From Rhodoferax sp. (GTDB taxonomy: Bacteria; Pseudomonadota; Gammaproteobacteria; Burkholderiales; Burkholderiaceae_C): a stretch of DNA of 64,000 bases. Positions 56,038 through 63,396 of the stretch are shown here, piece after piece. The stretch's first letter is position 1, and every line of letters starts with the position of its first letter. Both the position numbers and the translations under genes were made by a program. Under the pieces are notes generated by a model. It was not told where the DNA came from. It saw nothing but the letters and a program-made list of their open reading frames with translations, and made no database searches. Location of the stretch: contig JARLJH010000036.1 of NCBI GenBank assembly GCA_031291305.1, positions 1 through 64,000 on the forward strand, given 5' to 3'.

Positions 56038-56706
56038 ATGAAACACCTGCTGTTGCCGCTGTTGTTGTGTTCCAGCCTTTGCCAGGCCTCGCTGTGCGAG
56101 AGTGGCCACCGCCAGTCTCCCATCAACATCACCGCTGAGGCCATCGTCGCCCACAAGTTGCCGCCCATGCAGCCCGACTACCGCGCCGCGCCGCTCAAAC
56201 TGGCCAATGACGGTCACACGGTGCGGGTGCGTTTTGCCAAGAGCGGTGAGCTGGTGCTGGGTAAAGAACATTACACGCTGCAACAGTTTCACTTTCATAC
56301 GCCGGGCGGCGACCAGATCAACGGCGAGAACTTTCCGTTTGCCGCCCACATCCTGCACAAGAGTCGCTCGGGGCAATTGCTGGCCATCGTGGTGCCGTTT
56401 CGCGTAGGCGCTGAAAACCCCTTGTTGAAACAATTGATGCCGTTCATACCGGTCAAGGTGGACGGCGACCATAGCCACGCGAACGTCAGCGTCAACGCCC
56501 GCGATCTGCTGCCCAAACAACTGAGCTATTACCGCTACACCGGGTCGCTCACGGCGGCACCGTGCACCGAGGGCGTGCAGTGGTTGGTGATGAAACAGCC
56601 GCTGGAGCTGTCTGCCGAGCAGCTGGCTGAGTACAAGCGCCACTTTGCTGACAACATGCGCGGGGTCAACCCGCTGTACCAACGCCCGATTTCCGAGAGC
56701 GAGTAA
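56038..56706 (+). CDS. Periplasmic alpha-type carbonic anhydrase
   Basis: The 222-residue enzyme has a signal peptide (LLLCSSLCQAS) and alpha-CA landmarks: SGHRQSPINI, YTLQQFHFHTPGG with two zinc His, FAAHILHK with the third, and TGSLTAAPCTEGVQWLVMKQ. It interconverts CO2 and bicarbonate in the periplasm. Two cysteines (Cys near the N-terminus and in APCTEGV) fit the usual disulfide. CAAGGAG precedes the ATG. Confidence 0.93.
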   Translation: MKHLLLPLLLCSSLCQASLCESGHRQSPINITAEAIVAHKLPPMQPDYRAAPLKLANDGHTVRVRFAKSGELVLGKEHYTLQQFHFHTPGGDQINGENFPFAAHILHKSRSGQLLAIVVPFRVGAENPLLKQLMPFIPVKVDGDHSHANVSVNARDLLPKQLSYYRYTGSLTAAPCTEGVQWLVMKQPLELSAEQLAEYKRHFADNMRGVNPLYQRPISESE

Positions 56707-56730
56707 GGGTGTCGCTTCACCATCTGCTGG

Positions 56731-57999
56731 TCAGCTGGTAATCAGCATGGCCACCACGGTGGCCGCCATCACGGCGGTGGCCAGCCAGCCCATCCAACGC
56801 AGGCGCGGGCCAATCACGTGCTCGCCCAAGGTGTCGCGGCGCGTGGCCAGCAGCATCATGACCACCATGATCGGCACGGCAATGATGCCGTTGAGCACGG
56901 CCGACCAGAACAGCTCCTTGACCGGGTCCATCGGGGTAAAGCACAGCCAGACCCCGCCCAGCGTCGCCACGGCAATCACGCTGTAAAACCCGGTGCCTTC
57001 GCCCTTGTCCAGGCGAAGGCTCAGGCTGCCATGCCAGCCCGCAGCCTCAGCCACCGCATAGGCAGCTGAGCCGGCCAGCACCGGCACGGCCAGCATGCCG
57101 GTGCCAATGATGCCCAGGCTGAACAGCAGAAACGTCATATTGCCCGCCAAAGGCCGCAAGGCTTCGGCGGCCTGCGATGAGGTCTCGATGTCGGTGACAC
57201 CGGCCGCGTGCAGGGTGACGGCGGTGCTGAGGATGATGAAAAATGCAATCAGGTTGGAAAACGTCATGCCCACGATGGTGTCGAGCTTGATGCGACGCAG
57301 GTGGTAGCGAACTTGCTGTCGTGTGTGCGGGAGCCCCGGCTGGGCGGCGGCGTCTTCCATCTCCTGCGCGGCCTGCCAGAAGAACAGGTAGGGGCTGATG
57401 GTGGTGCCAAACACCGCGACGATCAGCAGCAGCATGGCATGGCCGCCTGGCAAATGCGGCATGACCGTCTCGTGCGCCACCTGCCACCAGTCCACATGCA
57501 GGGTGAAGGCCACCGCCACATAGGACAGCAGCGCCAACGTCAACCACTTGAGCCAGCGCACGTAGCTGGCATAGCTCAAAAACACCTGCAGCACCAGGCA
57601 CAACAAACCAAAGGTGATGGCGTAAATGTGCGGAGAACCGCCCACCAGCAGGCGCAGCGCCTCGGCCATGGCGGCAATGTCAGCAGCGATGTTCAGGGTG
57701 TTGGCTACCAGCAGCATGCCAACCACCGTCATCAACACCGGCTGCGGAAAACGCGCCTTGATATTGGCTGCCAAGCCCTGGCCCGTGACATAGCCCAGGC
57801 GCGCACTCACCAGCTGGATGGCCGCCATCAGCGGCAGAGTCAGGACGACCGTCCACAGCATCGAGAAGCCAAACTGCGCACCCGCCTGCGAATAGGTGGC
57901 GATACCACTGGGATCGTCGTCCGCTGCGCCGGTGATCAGGCCCGGGCCGAGCCGGTGCACGTTTTTTGTGAGACGGATTTTTTTGACTTGTTTCAGCAT
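56731..57999 (-). CDS. Nramp-family divalent metal transporter, non-canonical
   Basis: The 422-residue, eleven-helix protein is COG1914. TM1 reads LGPGLITGAADDDPSGIATY, so the metal-binding DPGN is DPSG. TM6 reads FGTTISPYLFFWQAAQEM, so the MPH motif is lost. Known Mn/Fe Nramps coordinate metal through DPGN and MPH, so selectivity is probably different, possibly for magnesium or another hard cation. It is encoded convergently with the carbonic anhydrase gene. Confidence 0.85.
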   Translation of the reverse strand: MLKQVKKIRLTKNVHRLGPGLITGAADDDPSGIATYSQAGAQFGFSMLWTVVLTLPLMAAIQLVSARLGYVTGQGLAANIKARFPQPVLMTVVGMLLVANTLNIAADIAAMAEALRLLVGGSPHIYAITFGLLCLVLQVFLSYASYVRWLKWLTLALLSYVAVAFTLHVDWWQVAHETVMPHLPGGHAMLLLIVAVFGTTISPYLFFWQAAQEMEDAAAQPGLPHTRQQVRYHLRRIKLDTIVGMTFSNLIAFFIILSTAVTLHAAGVTDIETSSQAAEALRPLAGNMTFLLFSLGIIGTGMLAVPVLAGSAAYAVAEAAGWHGSLSLRLDKGEGTGFYSVIAVATLGGVWLCFTPMDPVKELFWSAVLNGIIAVPIMVVMMLLATRRDTLGEHVIGPRLRWMGWLATAVMAATVVAMLITS

Positions 58000-58040
58000 G
58001 AATCCGCCTGTGCAGCGCGCTCGAGACGCGTTGCCGATAT

Positions 58041-58103
58041 TAAATTGCTATCAATAGCAAAGCTTTAAGTCCTTTATTGTAAAGGGCTTGAGGCAAGTTT
58101 CGG
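58041..58103 (-). repeat. Dispersed intergenic repeat, copy 11 of 14
   Basis: On the minus strand it reads GCCTCAAGCCC, a central hairpin CCTTT-ATTGT-AAAGG, then AAGCTTTGCTATTGATAGCA. It lies between the Nramp gene and the hypothetical gene at 58120. Confidence 0.8.
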
Positions 58104-58119
58104 CCTCAATATCGGGAAA

Positions 58120-58620
58120 CTAGCTGATGGGATCGGTCTCACGCCGATGGCGGGCGCGTTCCATCAATATCTTGACCAGAAGCGCAGCAGCAGCCGAACT
58201 GGCCAGCACGGGTGATGCGGCCAGCGTTTGTGCCAGCCCGTCAAACGCCTGAATACTCACCTGCTGCACAAAATTGGCCAGATCAATCACGTCATCCACT
58301 TTGATGTGCTGCACATCCTCCAACCTGGCCTGCATGCCTGACAGGCCACCCTGCAGGCGCAGCTTGGCAAACACACCGTTGGCCACCGCCAGCAGAGAAA
58401 GGATGCCCAACGGCTGGATCAACTGGCGGATCAAAAACCCGCGCTCGGCCAGGGGCGCGGCCTGGTAAACCTTGCCGACCAGTCGCGCCACCATGTTCTG
58501 GCGCACGACGGGTTCTGCCGTGGCATAAACCTCGGTGACCAATTGCTCAATAGGGATCTCCTCGGCAACTTGCGGGGCGTGGCCAGACAATGGGACTTCG
58601 GGTGAAGGGGATGTTGTCAT
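58120..58620 (-). CDS. Hypothetical protein, mostly helical
   Basis: I do not recognise the 166-residue product. The first 22 residues are Pro/Ser-rich. A helical part follows: IPIEQLVTEVYATAEPVVRQ, NMVARLVGKVYQAAPLAERG, and a hydrophobic segment LIQPLGILSLLAVANGVFAK. Near the end are IKVDDVIDLANFVQQVSIQ and LASSAAAALLVKILMERARH. One or two membrane-associated helices are possible. It is between the Nramp gene and the divergent glutaredoxin gene, and nothing nearby explains it. Confidence 0.65.
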   Translation of the reverse strand: MTTSPSPEVPLSGHAPQVAEEIPIEQLVTEVYATAEPVVRQNMVARLVGKVYQAAPLAERGFLIRQLIQPLGILSLLAVANGVFAKLRLQGGLSGMQARLEDVQHIKVDDVIDLANFVQQVSIQAFDGLAQTLAASPVLASSAAAALLVKILMERARHRRETDPIS

Positions 58621-58806
58621 GAAATGGGCTCCTGTCAGTTGAACCGCCAGCAGGATCAGACAGCGTCTGGGTATCCGTTTGGCTTGAACTTGAGTCTAGA
58701 GCGCGCATGTAACAAGGGATTTCTACCGTGTGAAGCCTGCGTAAAGCTGGTGACAGCCGTAAAGTTAAGCAAACCCGTATGATCCGGGCGTCACAAAAAG
58801 CACACC

Positions 58807-59202
58807 ATGAAACCATTGATCCGACTCTTTTTCCGAACCCTGCGCATCGTGCTGGGCCCTTTCATGTTGCTCTGGGAAGTGCTGAGCCGCCAAAAGCCCG
58901 TGGTTCGCCCAAGTGCGCAACAGGCCCAGGTGGATCAGGACTGCCGCAGTCTGGTGCTGTACCACTTCAAGACCTGCCCGTTTTGCATCAAGGTCCGCAA
59001 AGAAATGCACCGGCTGGCGCTGCCGGTCGAAAAGCGTGATGCGCAGCATGACGCCAAAAACAAGGCCGACCTGCTGCAAGGCAGTGGCCGCGACCAGGTG
59101 CCGTGCCTGAAAGTCACCGGGGCGGATGGTCAGGTGCAGTGGATCAAGGACTCGGGCACCATCATCAGCTACCTGAACCAGCGCTTTGGCACACCGGCCT
59201 GA
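58807..59202 (+). CDS. Membrane-anchored glutaredoxin-like protein
   Basis: The 131-residue protein has an N-terminal hydrophobic segment (LFFRTLRIVLGPFMLLWEVL), then a glutaredoxin domain: LVLYHFKTCPFCIKVRKEMH (CPFC active site), VPCLKVTGADGQVQWIKDSG and IISYLNQRFG. The hydrophobic stretch may anchor it in the inner membrane. It reduces disulfides or glutathionylated proteins. It is followed closely by a TSUP permease gene. Confidence 0.88.
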   Translation: MKPLIRLFFRTLRIVLGPFMLLWEVLSRQKPVVRPSAQQAQVDQDCRSLVLYHFKTCPFCIKVRKEMHRLALPVEKRDAQHDAKNKADLLQGSGRDQVPCLKVTGADGQVQWIKDSGTIISYLNQRFGTPA

Positions 59203-59246
59203 CGCCCTCCGACGGCGGCACGGGTGTGGTCTGGCACGCTAGCGGC

Positions 59247-60020
59247 ATGACCACTGACTTCTGGACCACCTCGCCGCTGCTTGGCGCCGCCGCGTTTGCG
59301 GCTGGGGTGCTCAATGCCATCGCCGGGGGTGGCAGTTTTCTGACCCTGCCGGCACTGGTGTTTGTCGGCATCCCGCCGATCATGGCCAACGCCACCAGCG
59401 CGCTGGCGGTCAGCCCAGGCTATCTGGGCAGTACCTTGGGTTTTCGGGACGAATTACGCGCCGTGCCTGCGCGGCGCCTCAAACGCGAAATGGCCATCGC
59501 AGCGGCGGGTGGCATGGCCGGTGCGCTGTTGCTGCTGGTGACACCGGCCAAGCTGTTCTCGGGCATCGTGCCCTGGCTGCTGCTGTTTGCCACCGTGCTG
59601 TTTGCCTTTGGCCCGACGCTGGCACGCCGTGCCGCCAGCGCGACCTCCCACGCGGGTCAAGGCCTGGACCGATGGCGGGAACCCGGCTTGCTGATCACCT
59701 GCATCTACGGCGGCTACTTCAACGGTGGCCTGGGTATCTTGCTGATGGCGCTGTATGCGGTGACGGGCGAGTCGCGCATCCACATCGCCAACGCGCTGAA
59801 AAACCTCAATTCGCTGGTGTTGTCGTGGTTGTCTGTGGCCGCCTTTGTGCTGGCTGGTGCGATTGCCTGGCGTGAAGGCGTGCTGATGATGGTAGCCGCC
59901 ACGGCGGGGGGTTTCATGGGTGCGCGCTGGGCCAAGCGGTTACCCGCCGCATGGGTGCGCGTCGGGGTGATCGTCACCGGCGTGGTGATGAGTCTGGTGT
60001 TTTTCATTCGCAGCGCGTGA
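59247..60020 (+). CDS. TSUP family (TauE/SafE) membrane permease
   Basis: The 257-residue protein has about eight helices and the TauE/SafE signature: FAAGVLNAIAGGGSFLTLPA, LVFVGIPPIMANATSALAVS, and the second-half repeat CIYGGYFNGGLGILLMALYA. The family exports sulfite, sulfoacetate or similar anions. The ATG at 59247 is used; the longer frame overlaps the glutaredoxin gene. The neighbouring thiol protein is suggestive of sulfur chemistry, but the substrate is unknown. Confidence 0.88.
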   Translation: MTTDFWTTSPLLGAAAFAAGVLNAIAGGGSFLTLPALVFVGIPPIMANATSALAVSPGYLGSTLGFRDELRAVPARRLKREMAIAAAGGMAGALLLLVTPAKLFSGIVPWLLLFATVLFAFGPTLARRAASATSHAGQGLDRWREPGLLITCIYGGYFNGGLGILLMALYAVTGESRIHIANALKNLNSLVLSWLSVAAFVLAGAIAWREGVLMMVAATAGGFMGARWAKRLPAAWVRVGVIVTGVVMSLVFFIRSA

Positions 60021-60027
60021 AAAAACC

Positions 60028-60252
60028 ATGGCCAAGAAATTCCCCGTCGCCCCCAAAAACCCCGAACGCATCTGCTGGGGCTGTGACGCCTATTGCCCGG
60101 CCAATGACATGCGCTGCGGCAACGGCGCAGACCGCACACCGCACCCGGCCGAGTTGTTTGGTGACGACTGGAATTCCTGGGGGCTGGATGATGTGGCGGA
60201 CGACGAGACGGTCGCCCAACCCGTGCCTGGCACGCCTGTTAAATCGGCGTAA
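60028..60252 (+). CDS. DUF3079 small cysteine-rich protein
   Basis: The 74-residue protein has CWGCDAYCPANDMRCGNGAD followed by RTPHPAELFGDDWNSWGL, the DUF3079 pattern. Four closely spaced cysteines suggest binding of zinc or an Fe-S cluster. The start is seven bases after the TSUP stop. Function is unknown. Confidence 0.8.
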   Translation: MAKKFPVAPKNPERICWGCDAYCPANDMRCGNGADRTPHPAELFGDDWNSWGLDDVADDETVAQPVPGTPVKSA

Positions 60253-60282
60253 GCCTGAGCCTGGCGATGCGGATTACTTTAC

Positions 60283-60330
60283 ATTTTGTAGCTACTAGCC
60301 AAGGTAACACAAGGGCTACAGGCCGATTTG
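60283..60330 (-). repeat. Dispersed intergenic repeat, copy 12 of 14
   Basis: On the minus strand it reads AAATCGGCCTGTAGCCC, then a short spacer, then TAGTAGCTACAAAAT. It lies between the convergent DUF3079 and 60333 genes. Confidence 0.8.
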
Positions 60331-60332
60331 GC

Positions 60333-60743
60333 TTATAACTTTCGGCACAAAGGGCCGTCTGCCGGCTGAAGCGCTTGCGCGGCAATCAGGGTGACCAGCT
60401 GGTGGATTTCTTCGAAGCTGAACTGGTCCACCAGCCGCCGCCCCAAATGCGGCGGTACGCGCACCAGACAGCTTTCACCACCGGGCAGCGTCACCTGGAC
60501 GCCCAGGACATCGTTGGCATCGGCACCATCGGCGGCGTCAAGCACATCGCGCTGGCGCAGCATCAGGCGGTCGTATTCAGTTTCGATGGCGTCTTCTGCG
60601 CCCGCAGGCATATCTTCAGGCACCTGCACCACCCAGCCACCCAACGCGTCGGCACGCACCTGTGCGGACACACCCAAACCGGCCGCAAAGCTGGCCAGCG
60701 CGTCCGCCAGCGACGCATCAAAAAAGATGTACTCAAAACCCAC
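60333..60743 (-). CDS. Hypothetical protein
   Basis: I do not recognise the 136-residue product. It starts with GTG (GFEYIFFDASLADALASFAA), then a compact alpha/beta pattern with QVTLPGGESCLVRVPPHLGR and FSFEEIHQLVTLIAAQALQP. No signal peptide or membrane helix is visible, so it is likely cytoplasmic. It is flanked by two dispersed repeats and is divergent from terC. Confidence 0.6.
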   Translation of the reverse strand: MGFEYIFFDASLADALASFAAGLGVSAQVRADALGGWVVQVPEDMPAGAEDAIETEYDRLMLRQRDVLDAADGADANDVLGVQVTLPGGESCLVRVPPHLGRRLVDQFSFEEIHQLVTLIAAQALQPADGPLCRKL

Positions 60744-60797
60744 GCTGGCCGCCTTTCATCAGGGTGAAATCGTTGCAAACGGCCGTTGAGCGGATTG

Positions 60798-60854
60798 CAA
60801 TTGCTATATCTAGTATAGCTCCAAGCCCTTTTAAAAATTGGGCTAGAGGCATGG
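60798..60854 (-). repeat. Dispersed intergenic repeat, copy 13 of 14
   Basis: On the minus strand it reads GCCTCTAGCCC, then a hairpin formed with AAGCCC/GGGCTT-like arms, then AGCTATACTAGATATAGCAA. It lies between the hypothetical gene and terC. Confidence 0.82.
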
Positions 60855-60937
60855 TTGACCATTCATCCAGGCCGACAGGCTGGTCATAATCCAGCCTCAC
60901 ACCCTGTACGTCGTTACGGCATCCCTAGAATGGCCGC

Positions 60938-61678
60938 ATGCCTGATTTCACTTCCTCTCTGTTCTGGATCGCCGTTCTGCAGATCATTGCCATTGACATC
61001 ATGCTCGGCGGTGACAACGCCGTGGTGATTGCCCTGGCGTGCCGCAAGTTGCCCCCCGAGCAACGCAACAAGGGAATCTTCTGGGGCGTGATCGGTGCCA
61101 TTGGCCTGCGTGTGGTGATGATTTTCTTTGCCCTGCAGTTGCTGGCTATCCCCTACCTGAAGATCGTTGGCGCGCTGCTGCTGCTGTGGATCGGCATCAA
61201 ACTGCTGCTGCCCGAGGACGACGATGGACACGCCAATATTGACGGCGGCACCACGCTGCTGACGGCCATCAAGACCATTGTGGTGGCCGACGCGGTGATG
61301 AGTCTGGACAACGTGATCGCTGTGGCAGGTGCTTCGCATGGCTCGATGGTGCTGGTCACCTTCGGCATTCTGGTGTCGATCCCAATCGTCGTCTGGGGCA
61401 GCAAGCTGGTGCTGACGCTGATGGACCGTTTTCCGGTGGTGATCACACTGGGTGCGGCCTTGCTGGGCTGGATTGCCGGCGGCATGCTGCTGACCGATGA
61501 GGCCACGCCCGATGCCATCGCCCAAAACATTCCCTACGCCAACTATGTGGTGAGCGGCATCGGTGCGCTGCTGGTGGTCGTGCTGGGCAAATGGATAGCC
61601 AACCGGCAGCCACGGCGCACCAGCACAGAATTGCCTGGCACCGCCTCTGACAAGACAAACCAAGGAGATCTGCCATGA
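60938..61678 (+). CDS. TerC-family integral membrane protein
   Basis: The 246-residue protein has seven helices and MLGGDNAVVIALACRKLPPE, MSLDNVIAVAGASHGS, and acidic residues in membrane segments, as in TerC/Alx/MeeY-type exporters. The family exports Mn2+ or protects against tellurite and alkaline stress. A 4-base overlap couples it to the universal stress protein gene. Confidence 0.9.
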   Translation: MPDFTSSLFWIAVLQIIAIDIMLGGDNAVVIALACRKLPPEQRNKGIFWGVIGAIGLRVVMIFFALQLLAIPYLKIVGALLLLWIGIKLLLPEDDDGHANIDGGTTLLTAIKTIVVADAVMSLDNVIAVAGASHGSMVLVTFGILVSIPIVVWGSKLVLTLMDRFPVVITLGAALLGWIAGGMLLTDEATPDAIAQNIPYANYVVSGIGALLVVVLGKWIANRQPRRTSTELPGTASDKTNQGDLP

Positions 61679-62103
61679 ACCGAGCCTGTGTGGTTGCAGT
61701 GGACGGCTCCGAGTCTTCACTGCGCGCGGTGGATTACGCCATTGCCGATGCAGCCAGCCGCCAGCAGAGCCCGCACATCTATTTGGTCAACGTGCAACCC
61801 GCGCTATCGTCCAACGTAACCCGCTTCATCGACGCCAAAACGGTGGAAGATTTTCACCGCGAGACCGGTGACGAGGCCTTGGCCGACGCCCTGGCCCATG
61901 TGGAGGCAGCAGGCCTGTCGCACTCAGCGCATGTGCTGGTCGGCGAGGCGGCGCCAAGTCTGGTCGATTTTGCCCAGGCCAAAAACTGCGACCTGATCAT
62001 CATGGGGACGCACGGGTTGGGCAGCGTGCTGGGAATGGTGATGGGCTCGGTGGCCACCAAGGTGCTGCACCTGTCCACGCTGCCGGTGCTGCTGGTCAAG
62101 TGA
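61675..62103 (+). CDS. Universal stress protein (UspA family)
   Basis: The 142-residue protein has CVVAVDGSESSLRAVDYAIA, HVLVGEAAPSLVDFAQAKN and GTHGLGSVLGMVMGSVATKV, the last being an ATP-binding G-2x-G-9x-G(S/T) motif. It is cytoplasmic and probably nucleotide-binding. The AAGGAG ribosome-binding site lies inside the end of the TerC gene. Confidence 0.92.
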   Translation: MNRACVVAVDGSESSLRAVDYAIADAASRQQSPHIYLVNVQPALSSNVTRFIDAKTVEDFHRETGDEALADALAHVEAAGLSHSAHVLVGEAAPSLVDFAQAKNCDLIIMGTHGLGSVLGMVMGSVATKVLHLSTLPVLLVK

Positions 62104-62113
62104 TCAGGCACTC

Positions 62114-62170
62114 ATTTGCTATTAACTCGGAAGCTACATGCCCATTATTTATAAGGGTTATGGGCTATTC
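62114..62170 (-). repeat. Dispersed intergenic repeat, copy 14 of 14
   Basis: A diverged copy with arms GCCCAT/ATGGGC on the plus strand, flanked by TTTGCTATTAA and AAGCTACAT. It sits between the convergent usp and methyltransferase genes. Confidence 0.65.
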
Positions 62171-62172
62171 TT

Positions 62173-62922
62173 CTATAAACCTGCGGTCGTCTTGAAAGGC
62201 GCCCGATAGAGCCAGACGGGCCGCCCATCGGGCGCTTGCAGACGGACTTGTGGCTGCCACTGGGTGGCCTCAAACTCCAGACTCACCAACCACGCACCGG
62301 GTTGAAGCTCGGCAGCGGCCTTGGCGACCGCGCGCGGCATGCTCTCGGGTCGCTGAAACAGATAAACCAAATCGTAGGGTGACCAATCAGCCCGCCAGAT
62401 GTCGCCCTGACGCACCCGTGCCCAGGGGCAGCGTAGCGCGCACAGACCACGCAGCGGCCAGCTCCATTCCAAGCCGTGCAGCCGAGCTGCCGGGTAGGCG
62501 CCACGCAGCGCCTTGAGGCCATCGCCCAAACCACAACCAGCATCCAAAATGAGAGCATCTTGCCCAAGTGGAGCTTGGGCGGGAAGGTCTTTTAACGCAT
62601 GAATCGGGGTGGGAAACAGCGGCGCGTCCCGCCAGGTGTTGGGCGGGTAGATGAGCAGCAGCAAGACCAGCGGCAGCAGCCAAGCCCAGGCAGGTAAGGT
62701 TACGCTACCCGAAACGGCCAGCAGCAGCGGAAAGCCCAGCGCCATCATCAACCGGCGCCACCAGGTGGCCCCCAGCAGGCTGGCGGCCACACCGAGCGCA
62801 CAGGCGCTGCCGGTGGCCAATAGCGGCCCTGCCCCCAGGCGCAACAGGCCGCCAAACAGTCCCCAGGCCGCCAGCCACACCAGCACGGCAGGCAGCGGCC
62901 ACAGCCGCATCAGCGTCATCAT
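62173..62922 (-). CDS. Membrane-anchored class I SAM-dependent methyltransferase
   Basis: The 249-residue protein has three to four N-terminal helices (LWPLPAVLVWLAAWGLFGGL, LATGSACALGVAASLLG, LGFPLLLAVSGSVTLPAWAW). A Rossmann methyltransferase domain follows, with motif I LILDAGCGLGDGLKALRG, the acidic motif LHGLEWSWPL, and VRQGDIWRADWSPYDLVYLF. The target is unknown. ATG 62922 is chosen; the open frame continues upstream into stem-loop B, but that extension has no resemblance. Confidence 0.78.
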   Translation of the reverse strand: MMTLMRLWPLPAVLVWLAAWGLFGGLLRLGAGPLLATGSACALGVAASLLGATWWRRLMMALGFPLLLAVSGSVTLPAWAWLLPLVLLLLIYPPNTWRDAPLFPTPIHALKDLPAQAPLGQDALILDAGCGLGDGLKALRGAYPAARLHGLEWSWPLRGLCALRCPWARVRQGDIWRADWSPYDLVYLFQRPESMPRAVAKAAAELQPGAWLVSLEFEATQWQPQVRLQAPDGRPVWLYRAPFKTTAGL

Positions 62923-63085
62923 GACTCGCGCCGATCTGGTGCTACCAGGCTGACCCAAACGAGACAGGGTTCTGGCGGAGACAGGCGGACACCAGCACCA
63001 GCGGCCGCGATTGAACTCATGCTGTGGCGTGTCGGTTGTATTTTCAAAACCGAGGTCAGTGGAGGATATGCCAGCTTTGGTGATG

Positions 63086-63163
63086 GGCCACACCCGGCAA
63101 GGCGGGGGGCCTCATACGCGCTGCGCTTTGCGAAATCGGCCCCCCGCCTTGCCCGGTATGGCC
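63086..63163 (+). repeat. Conserved-loop stem-loop B
   Basis: The arms 63086-63111 and 63138-63163 pair at 24 of 26 positions (core GGCAAGGCGGGGGGCC). The 26-base loop begins TCATAC, contains CGC/GCG, and ends GAAATC. Confidence 0.82.
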
Positions 63164-63248
63164 TGAGGCGGTGTTGGTGCATGAGCCTGACAAAACCAGG
63201 TATCTGGGAAATCGGCAATTCAGGTGTCGGCGAACCCGAACTCTCGCC

Positions 63249-63328
63249 GCCGGGGTTGGGGCATGGGGGTGCGCCGATTTCGCAAAGCGAAGCGCGTATG
63301 AGGCGCACCCCCATGCCCCAACCCCGGC
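63249..63328 (-). repeat. Conserved-loop stem-loop C (inverted)
   Basis: The arms 63249-63275 and 63302-63328 pair perfectly over 27 bases. On the minus strand the 26-base loop begins TCATAC and ends GAAATC and differs from loop B at a single base, while the stem is unrelated to B. It faces B. Confidence 0.88.
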
Positions 63329-63396
63329 CACTCCAAACGTCAGAGATCAAAGTTCCCATTGAATCAACGCACGCAAAAAACCCCGAAAGATTGAAG

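Larger units (their letters stand above)
62923..63396. other. 474-base gene-free stretch with two stem-loops
   Basis: Between the methyltransferase start and the parB stop there is no credible gene. Two large stem-loops with the conserved loop occupy 63086-63163 and 63249-63328 in opposite orientation, 85 bases apart. A third GAAATCGGC occurs between them at about 63207-63215 and could be a degraded copy. Confidence 0.7.
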
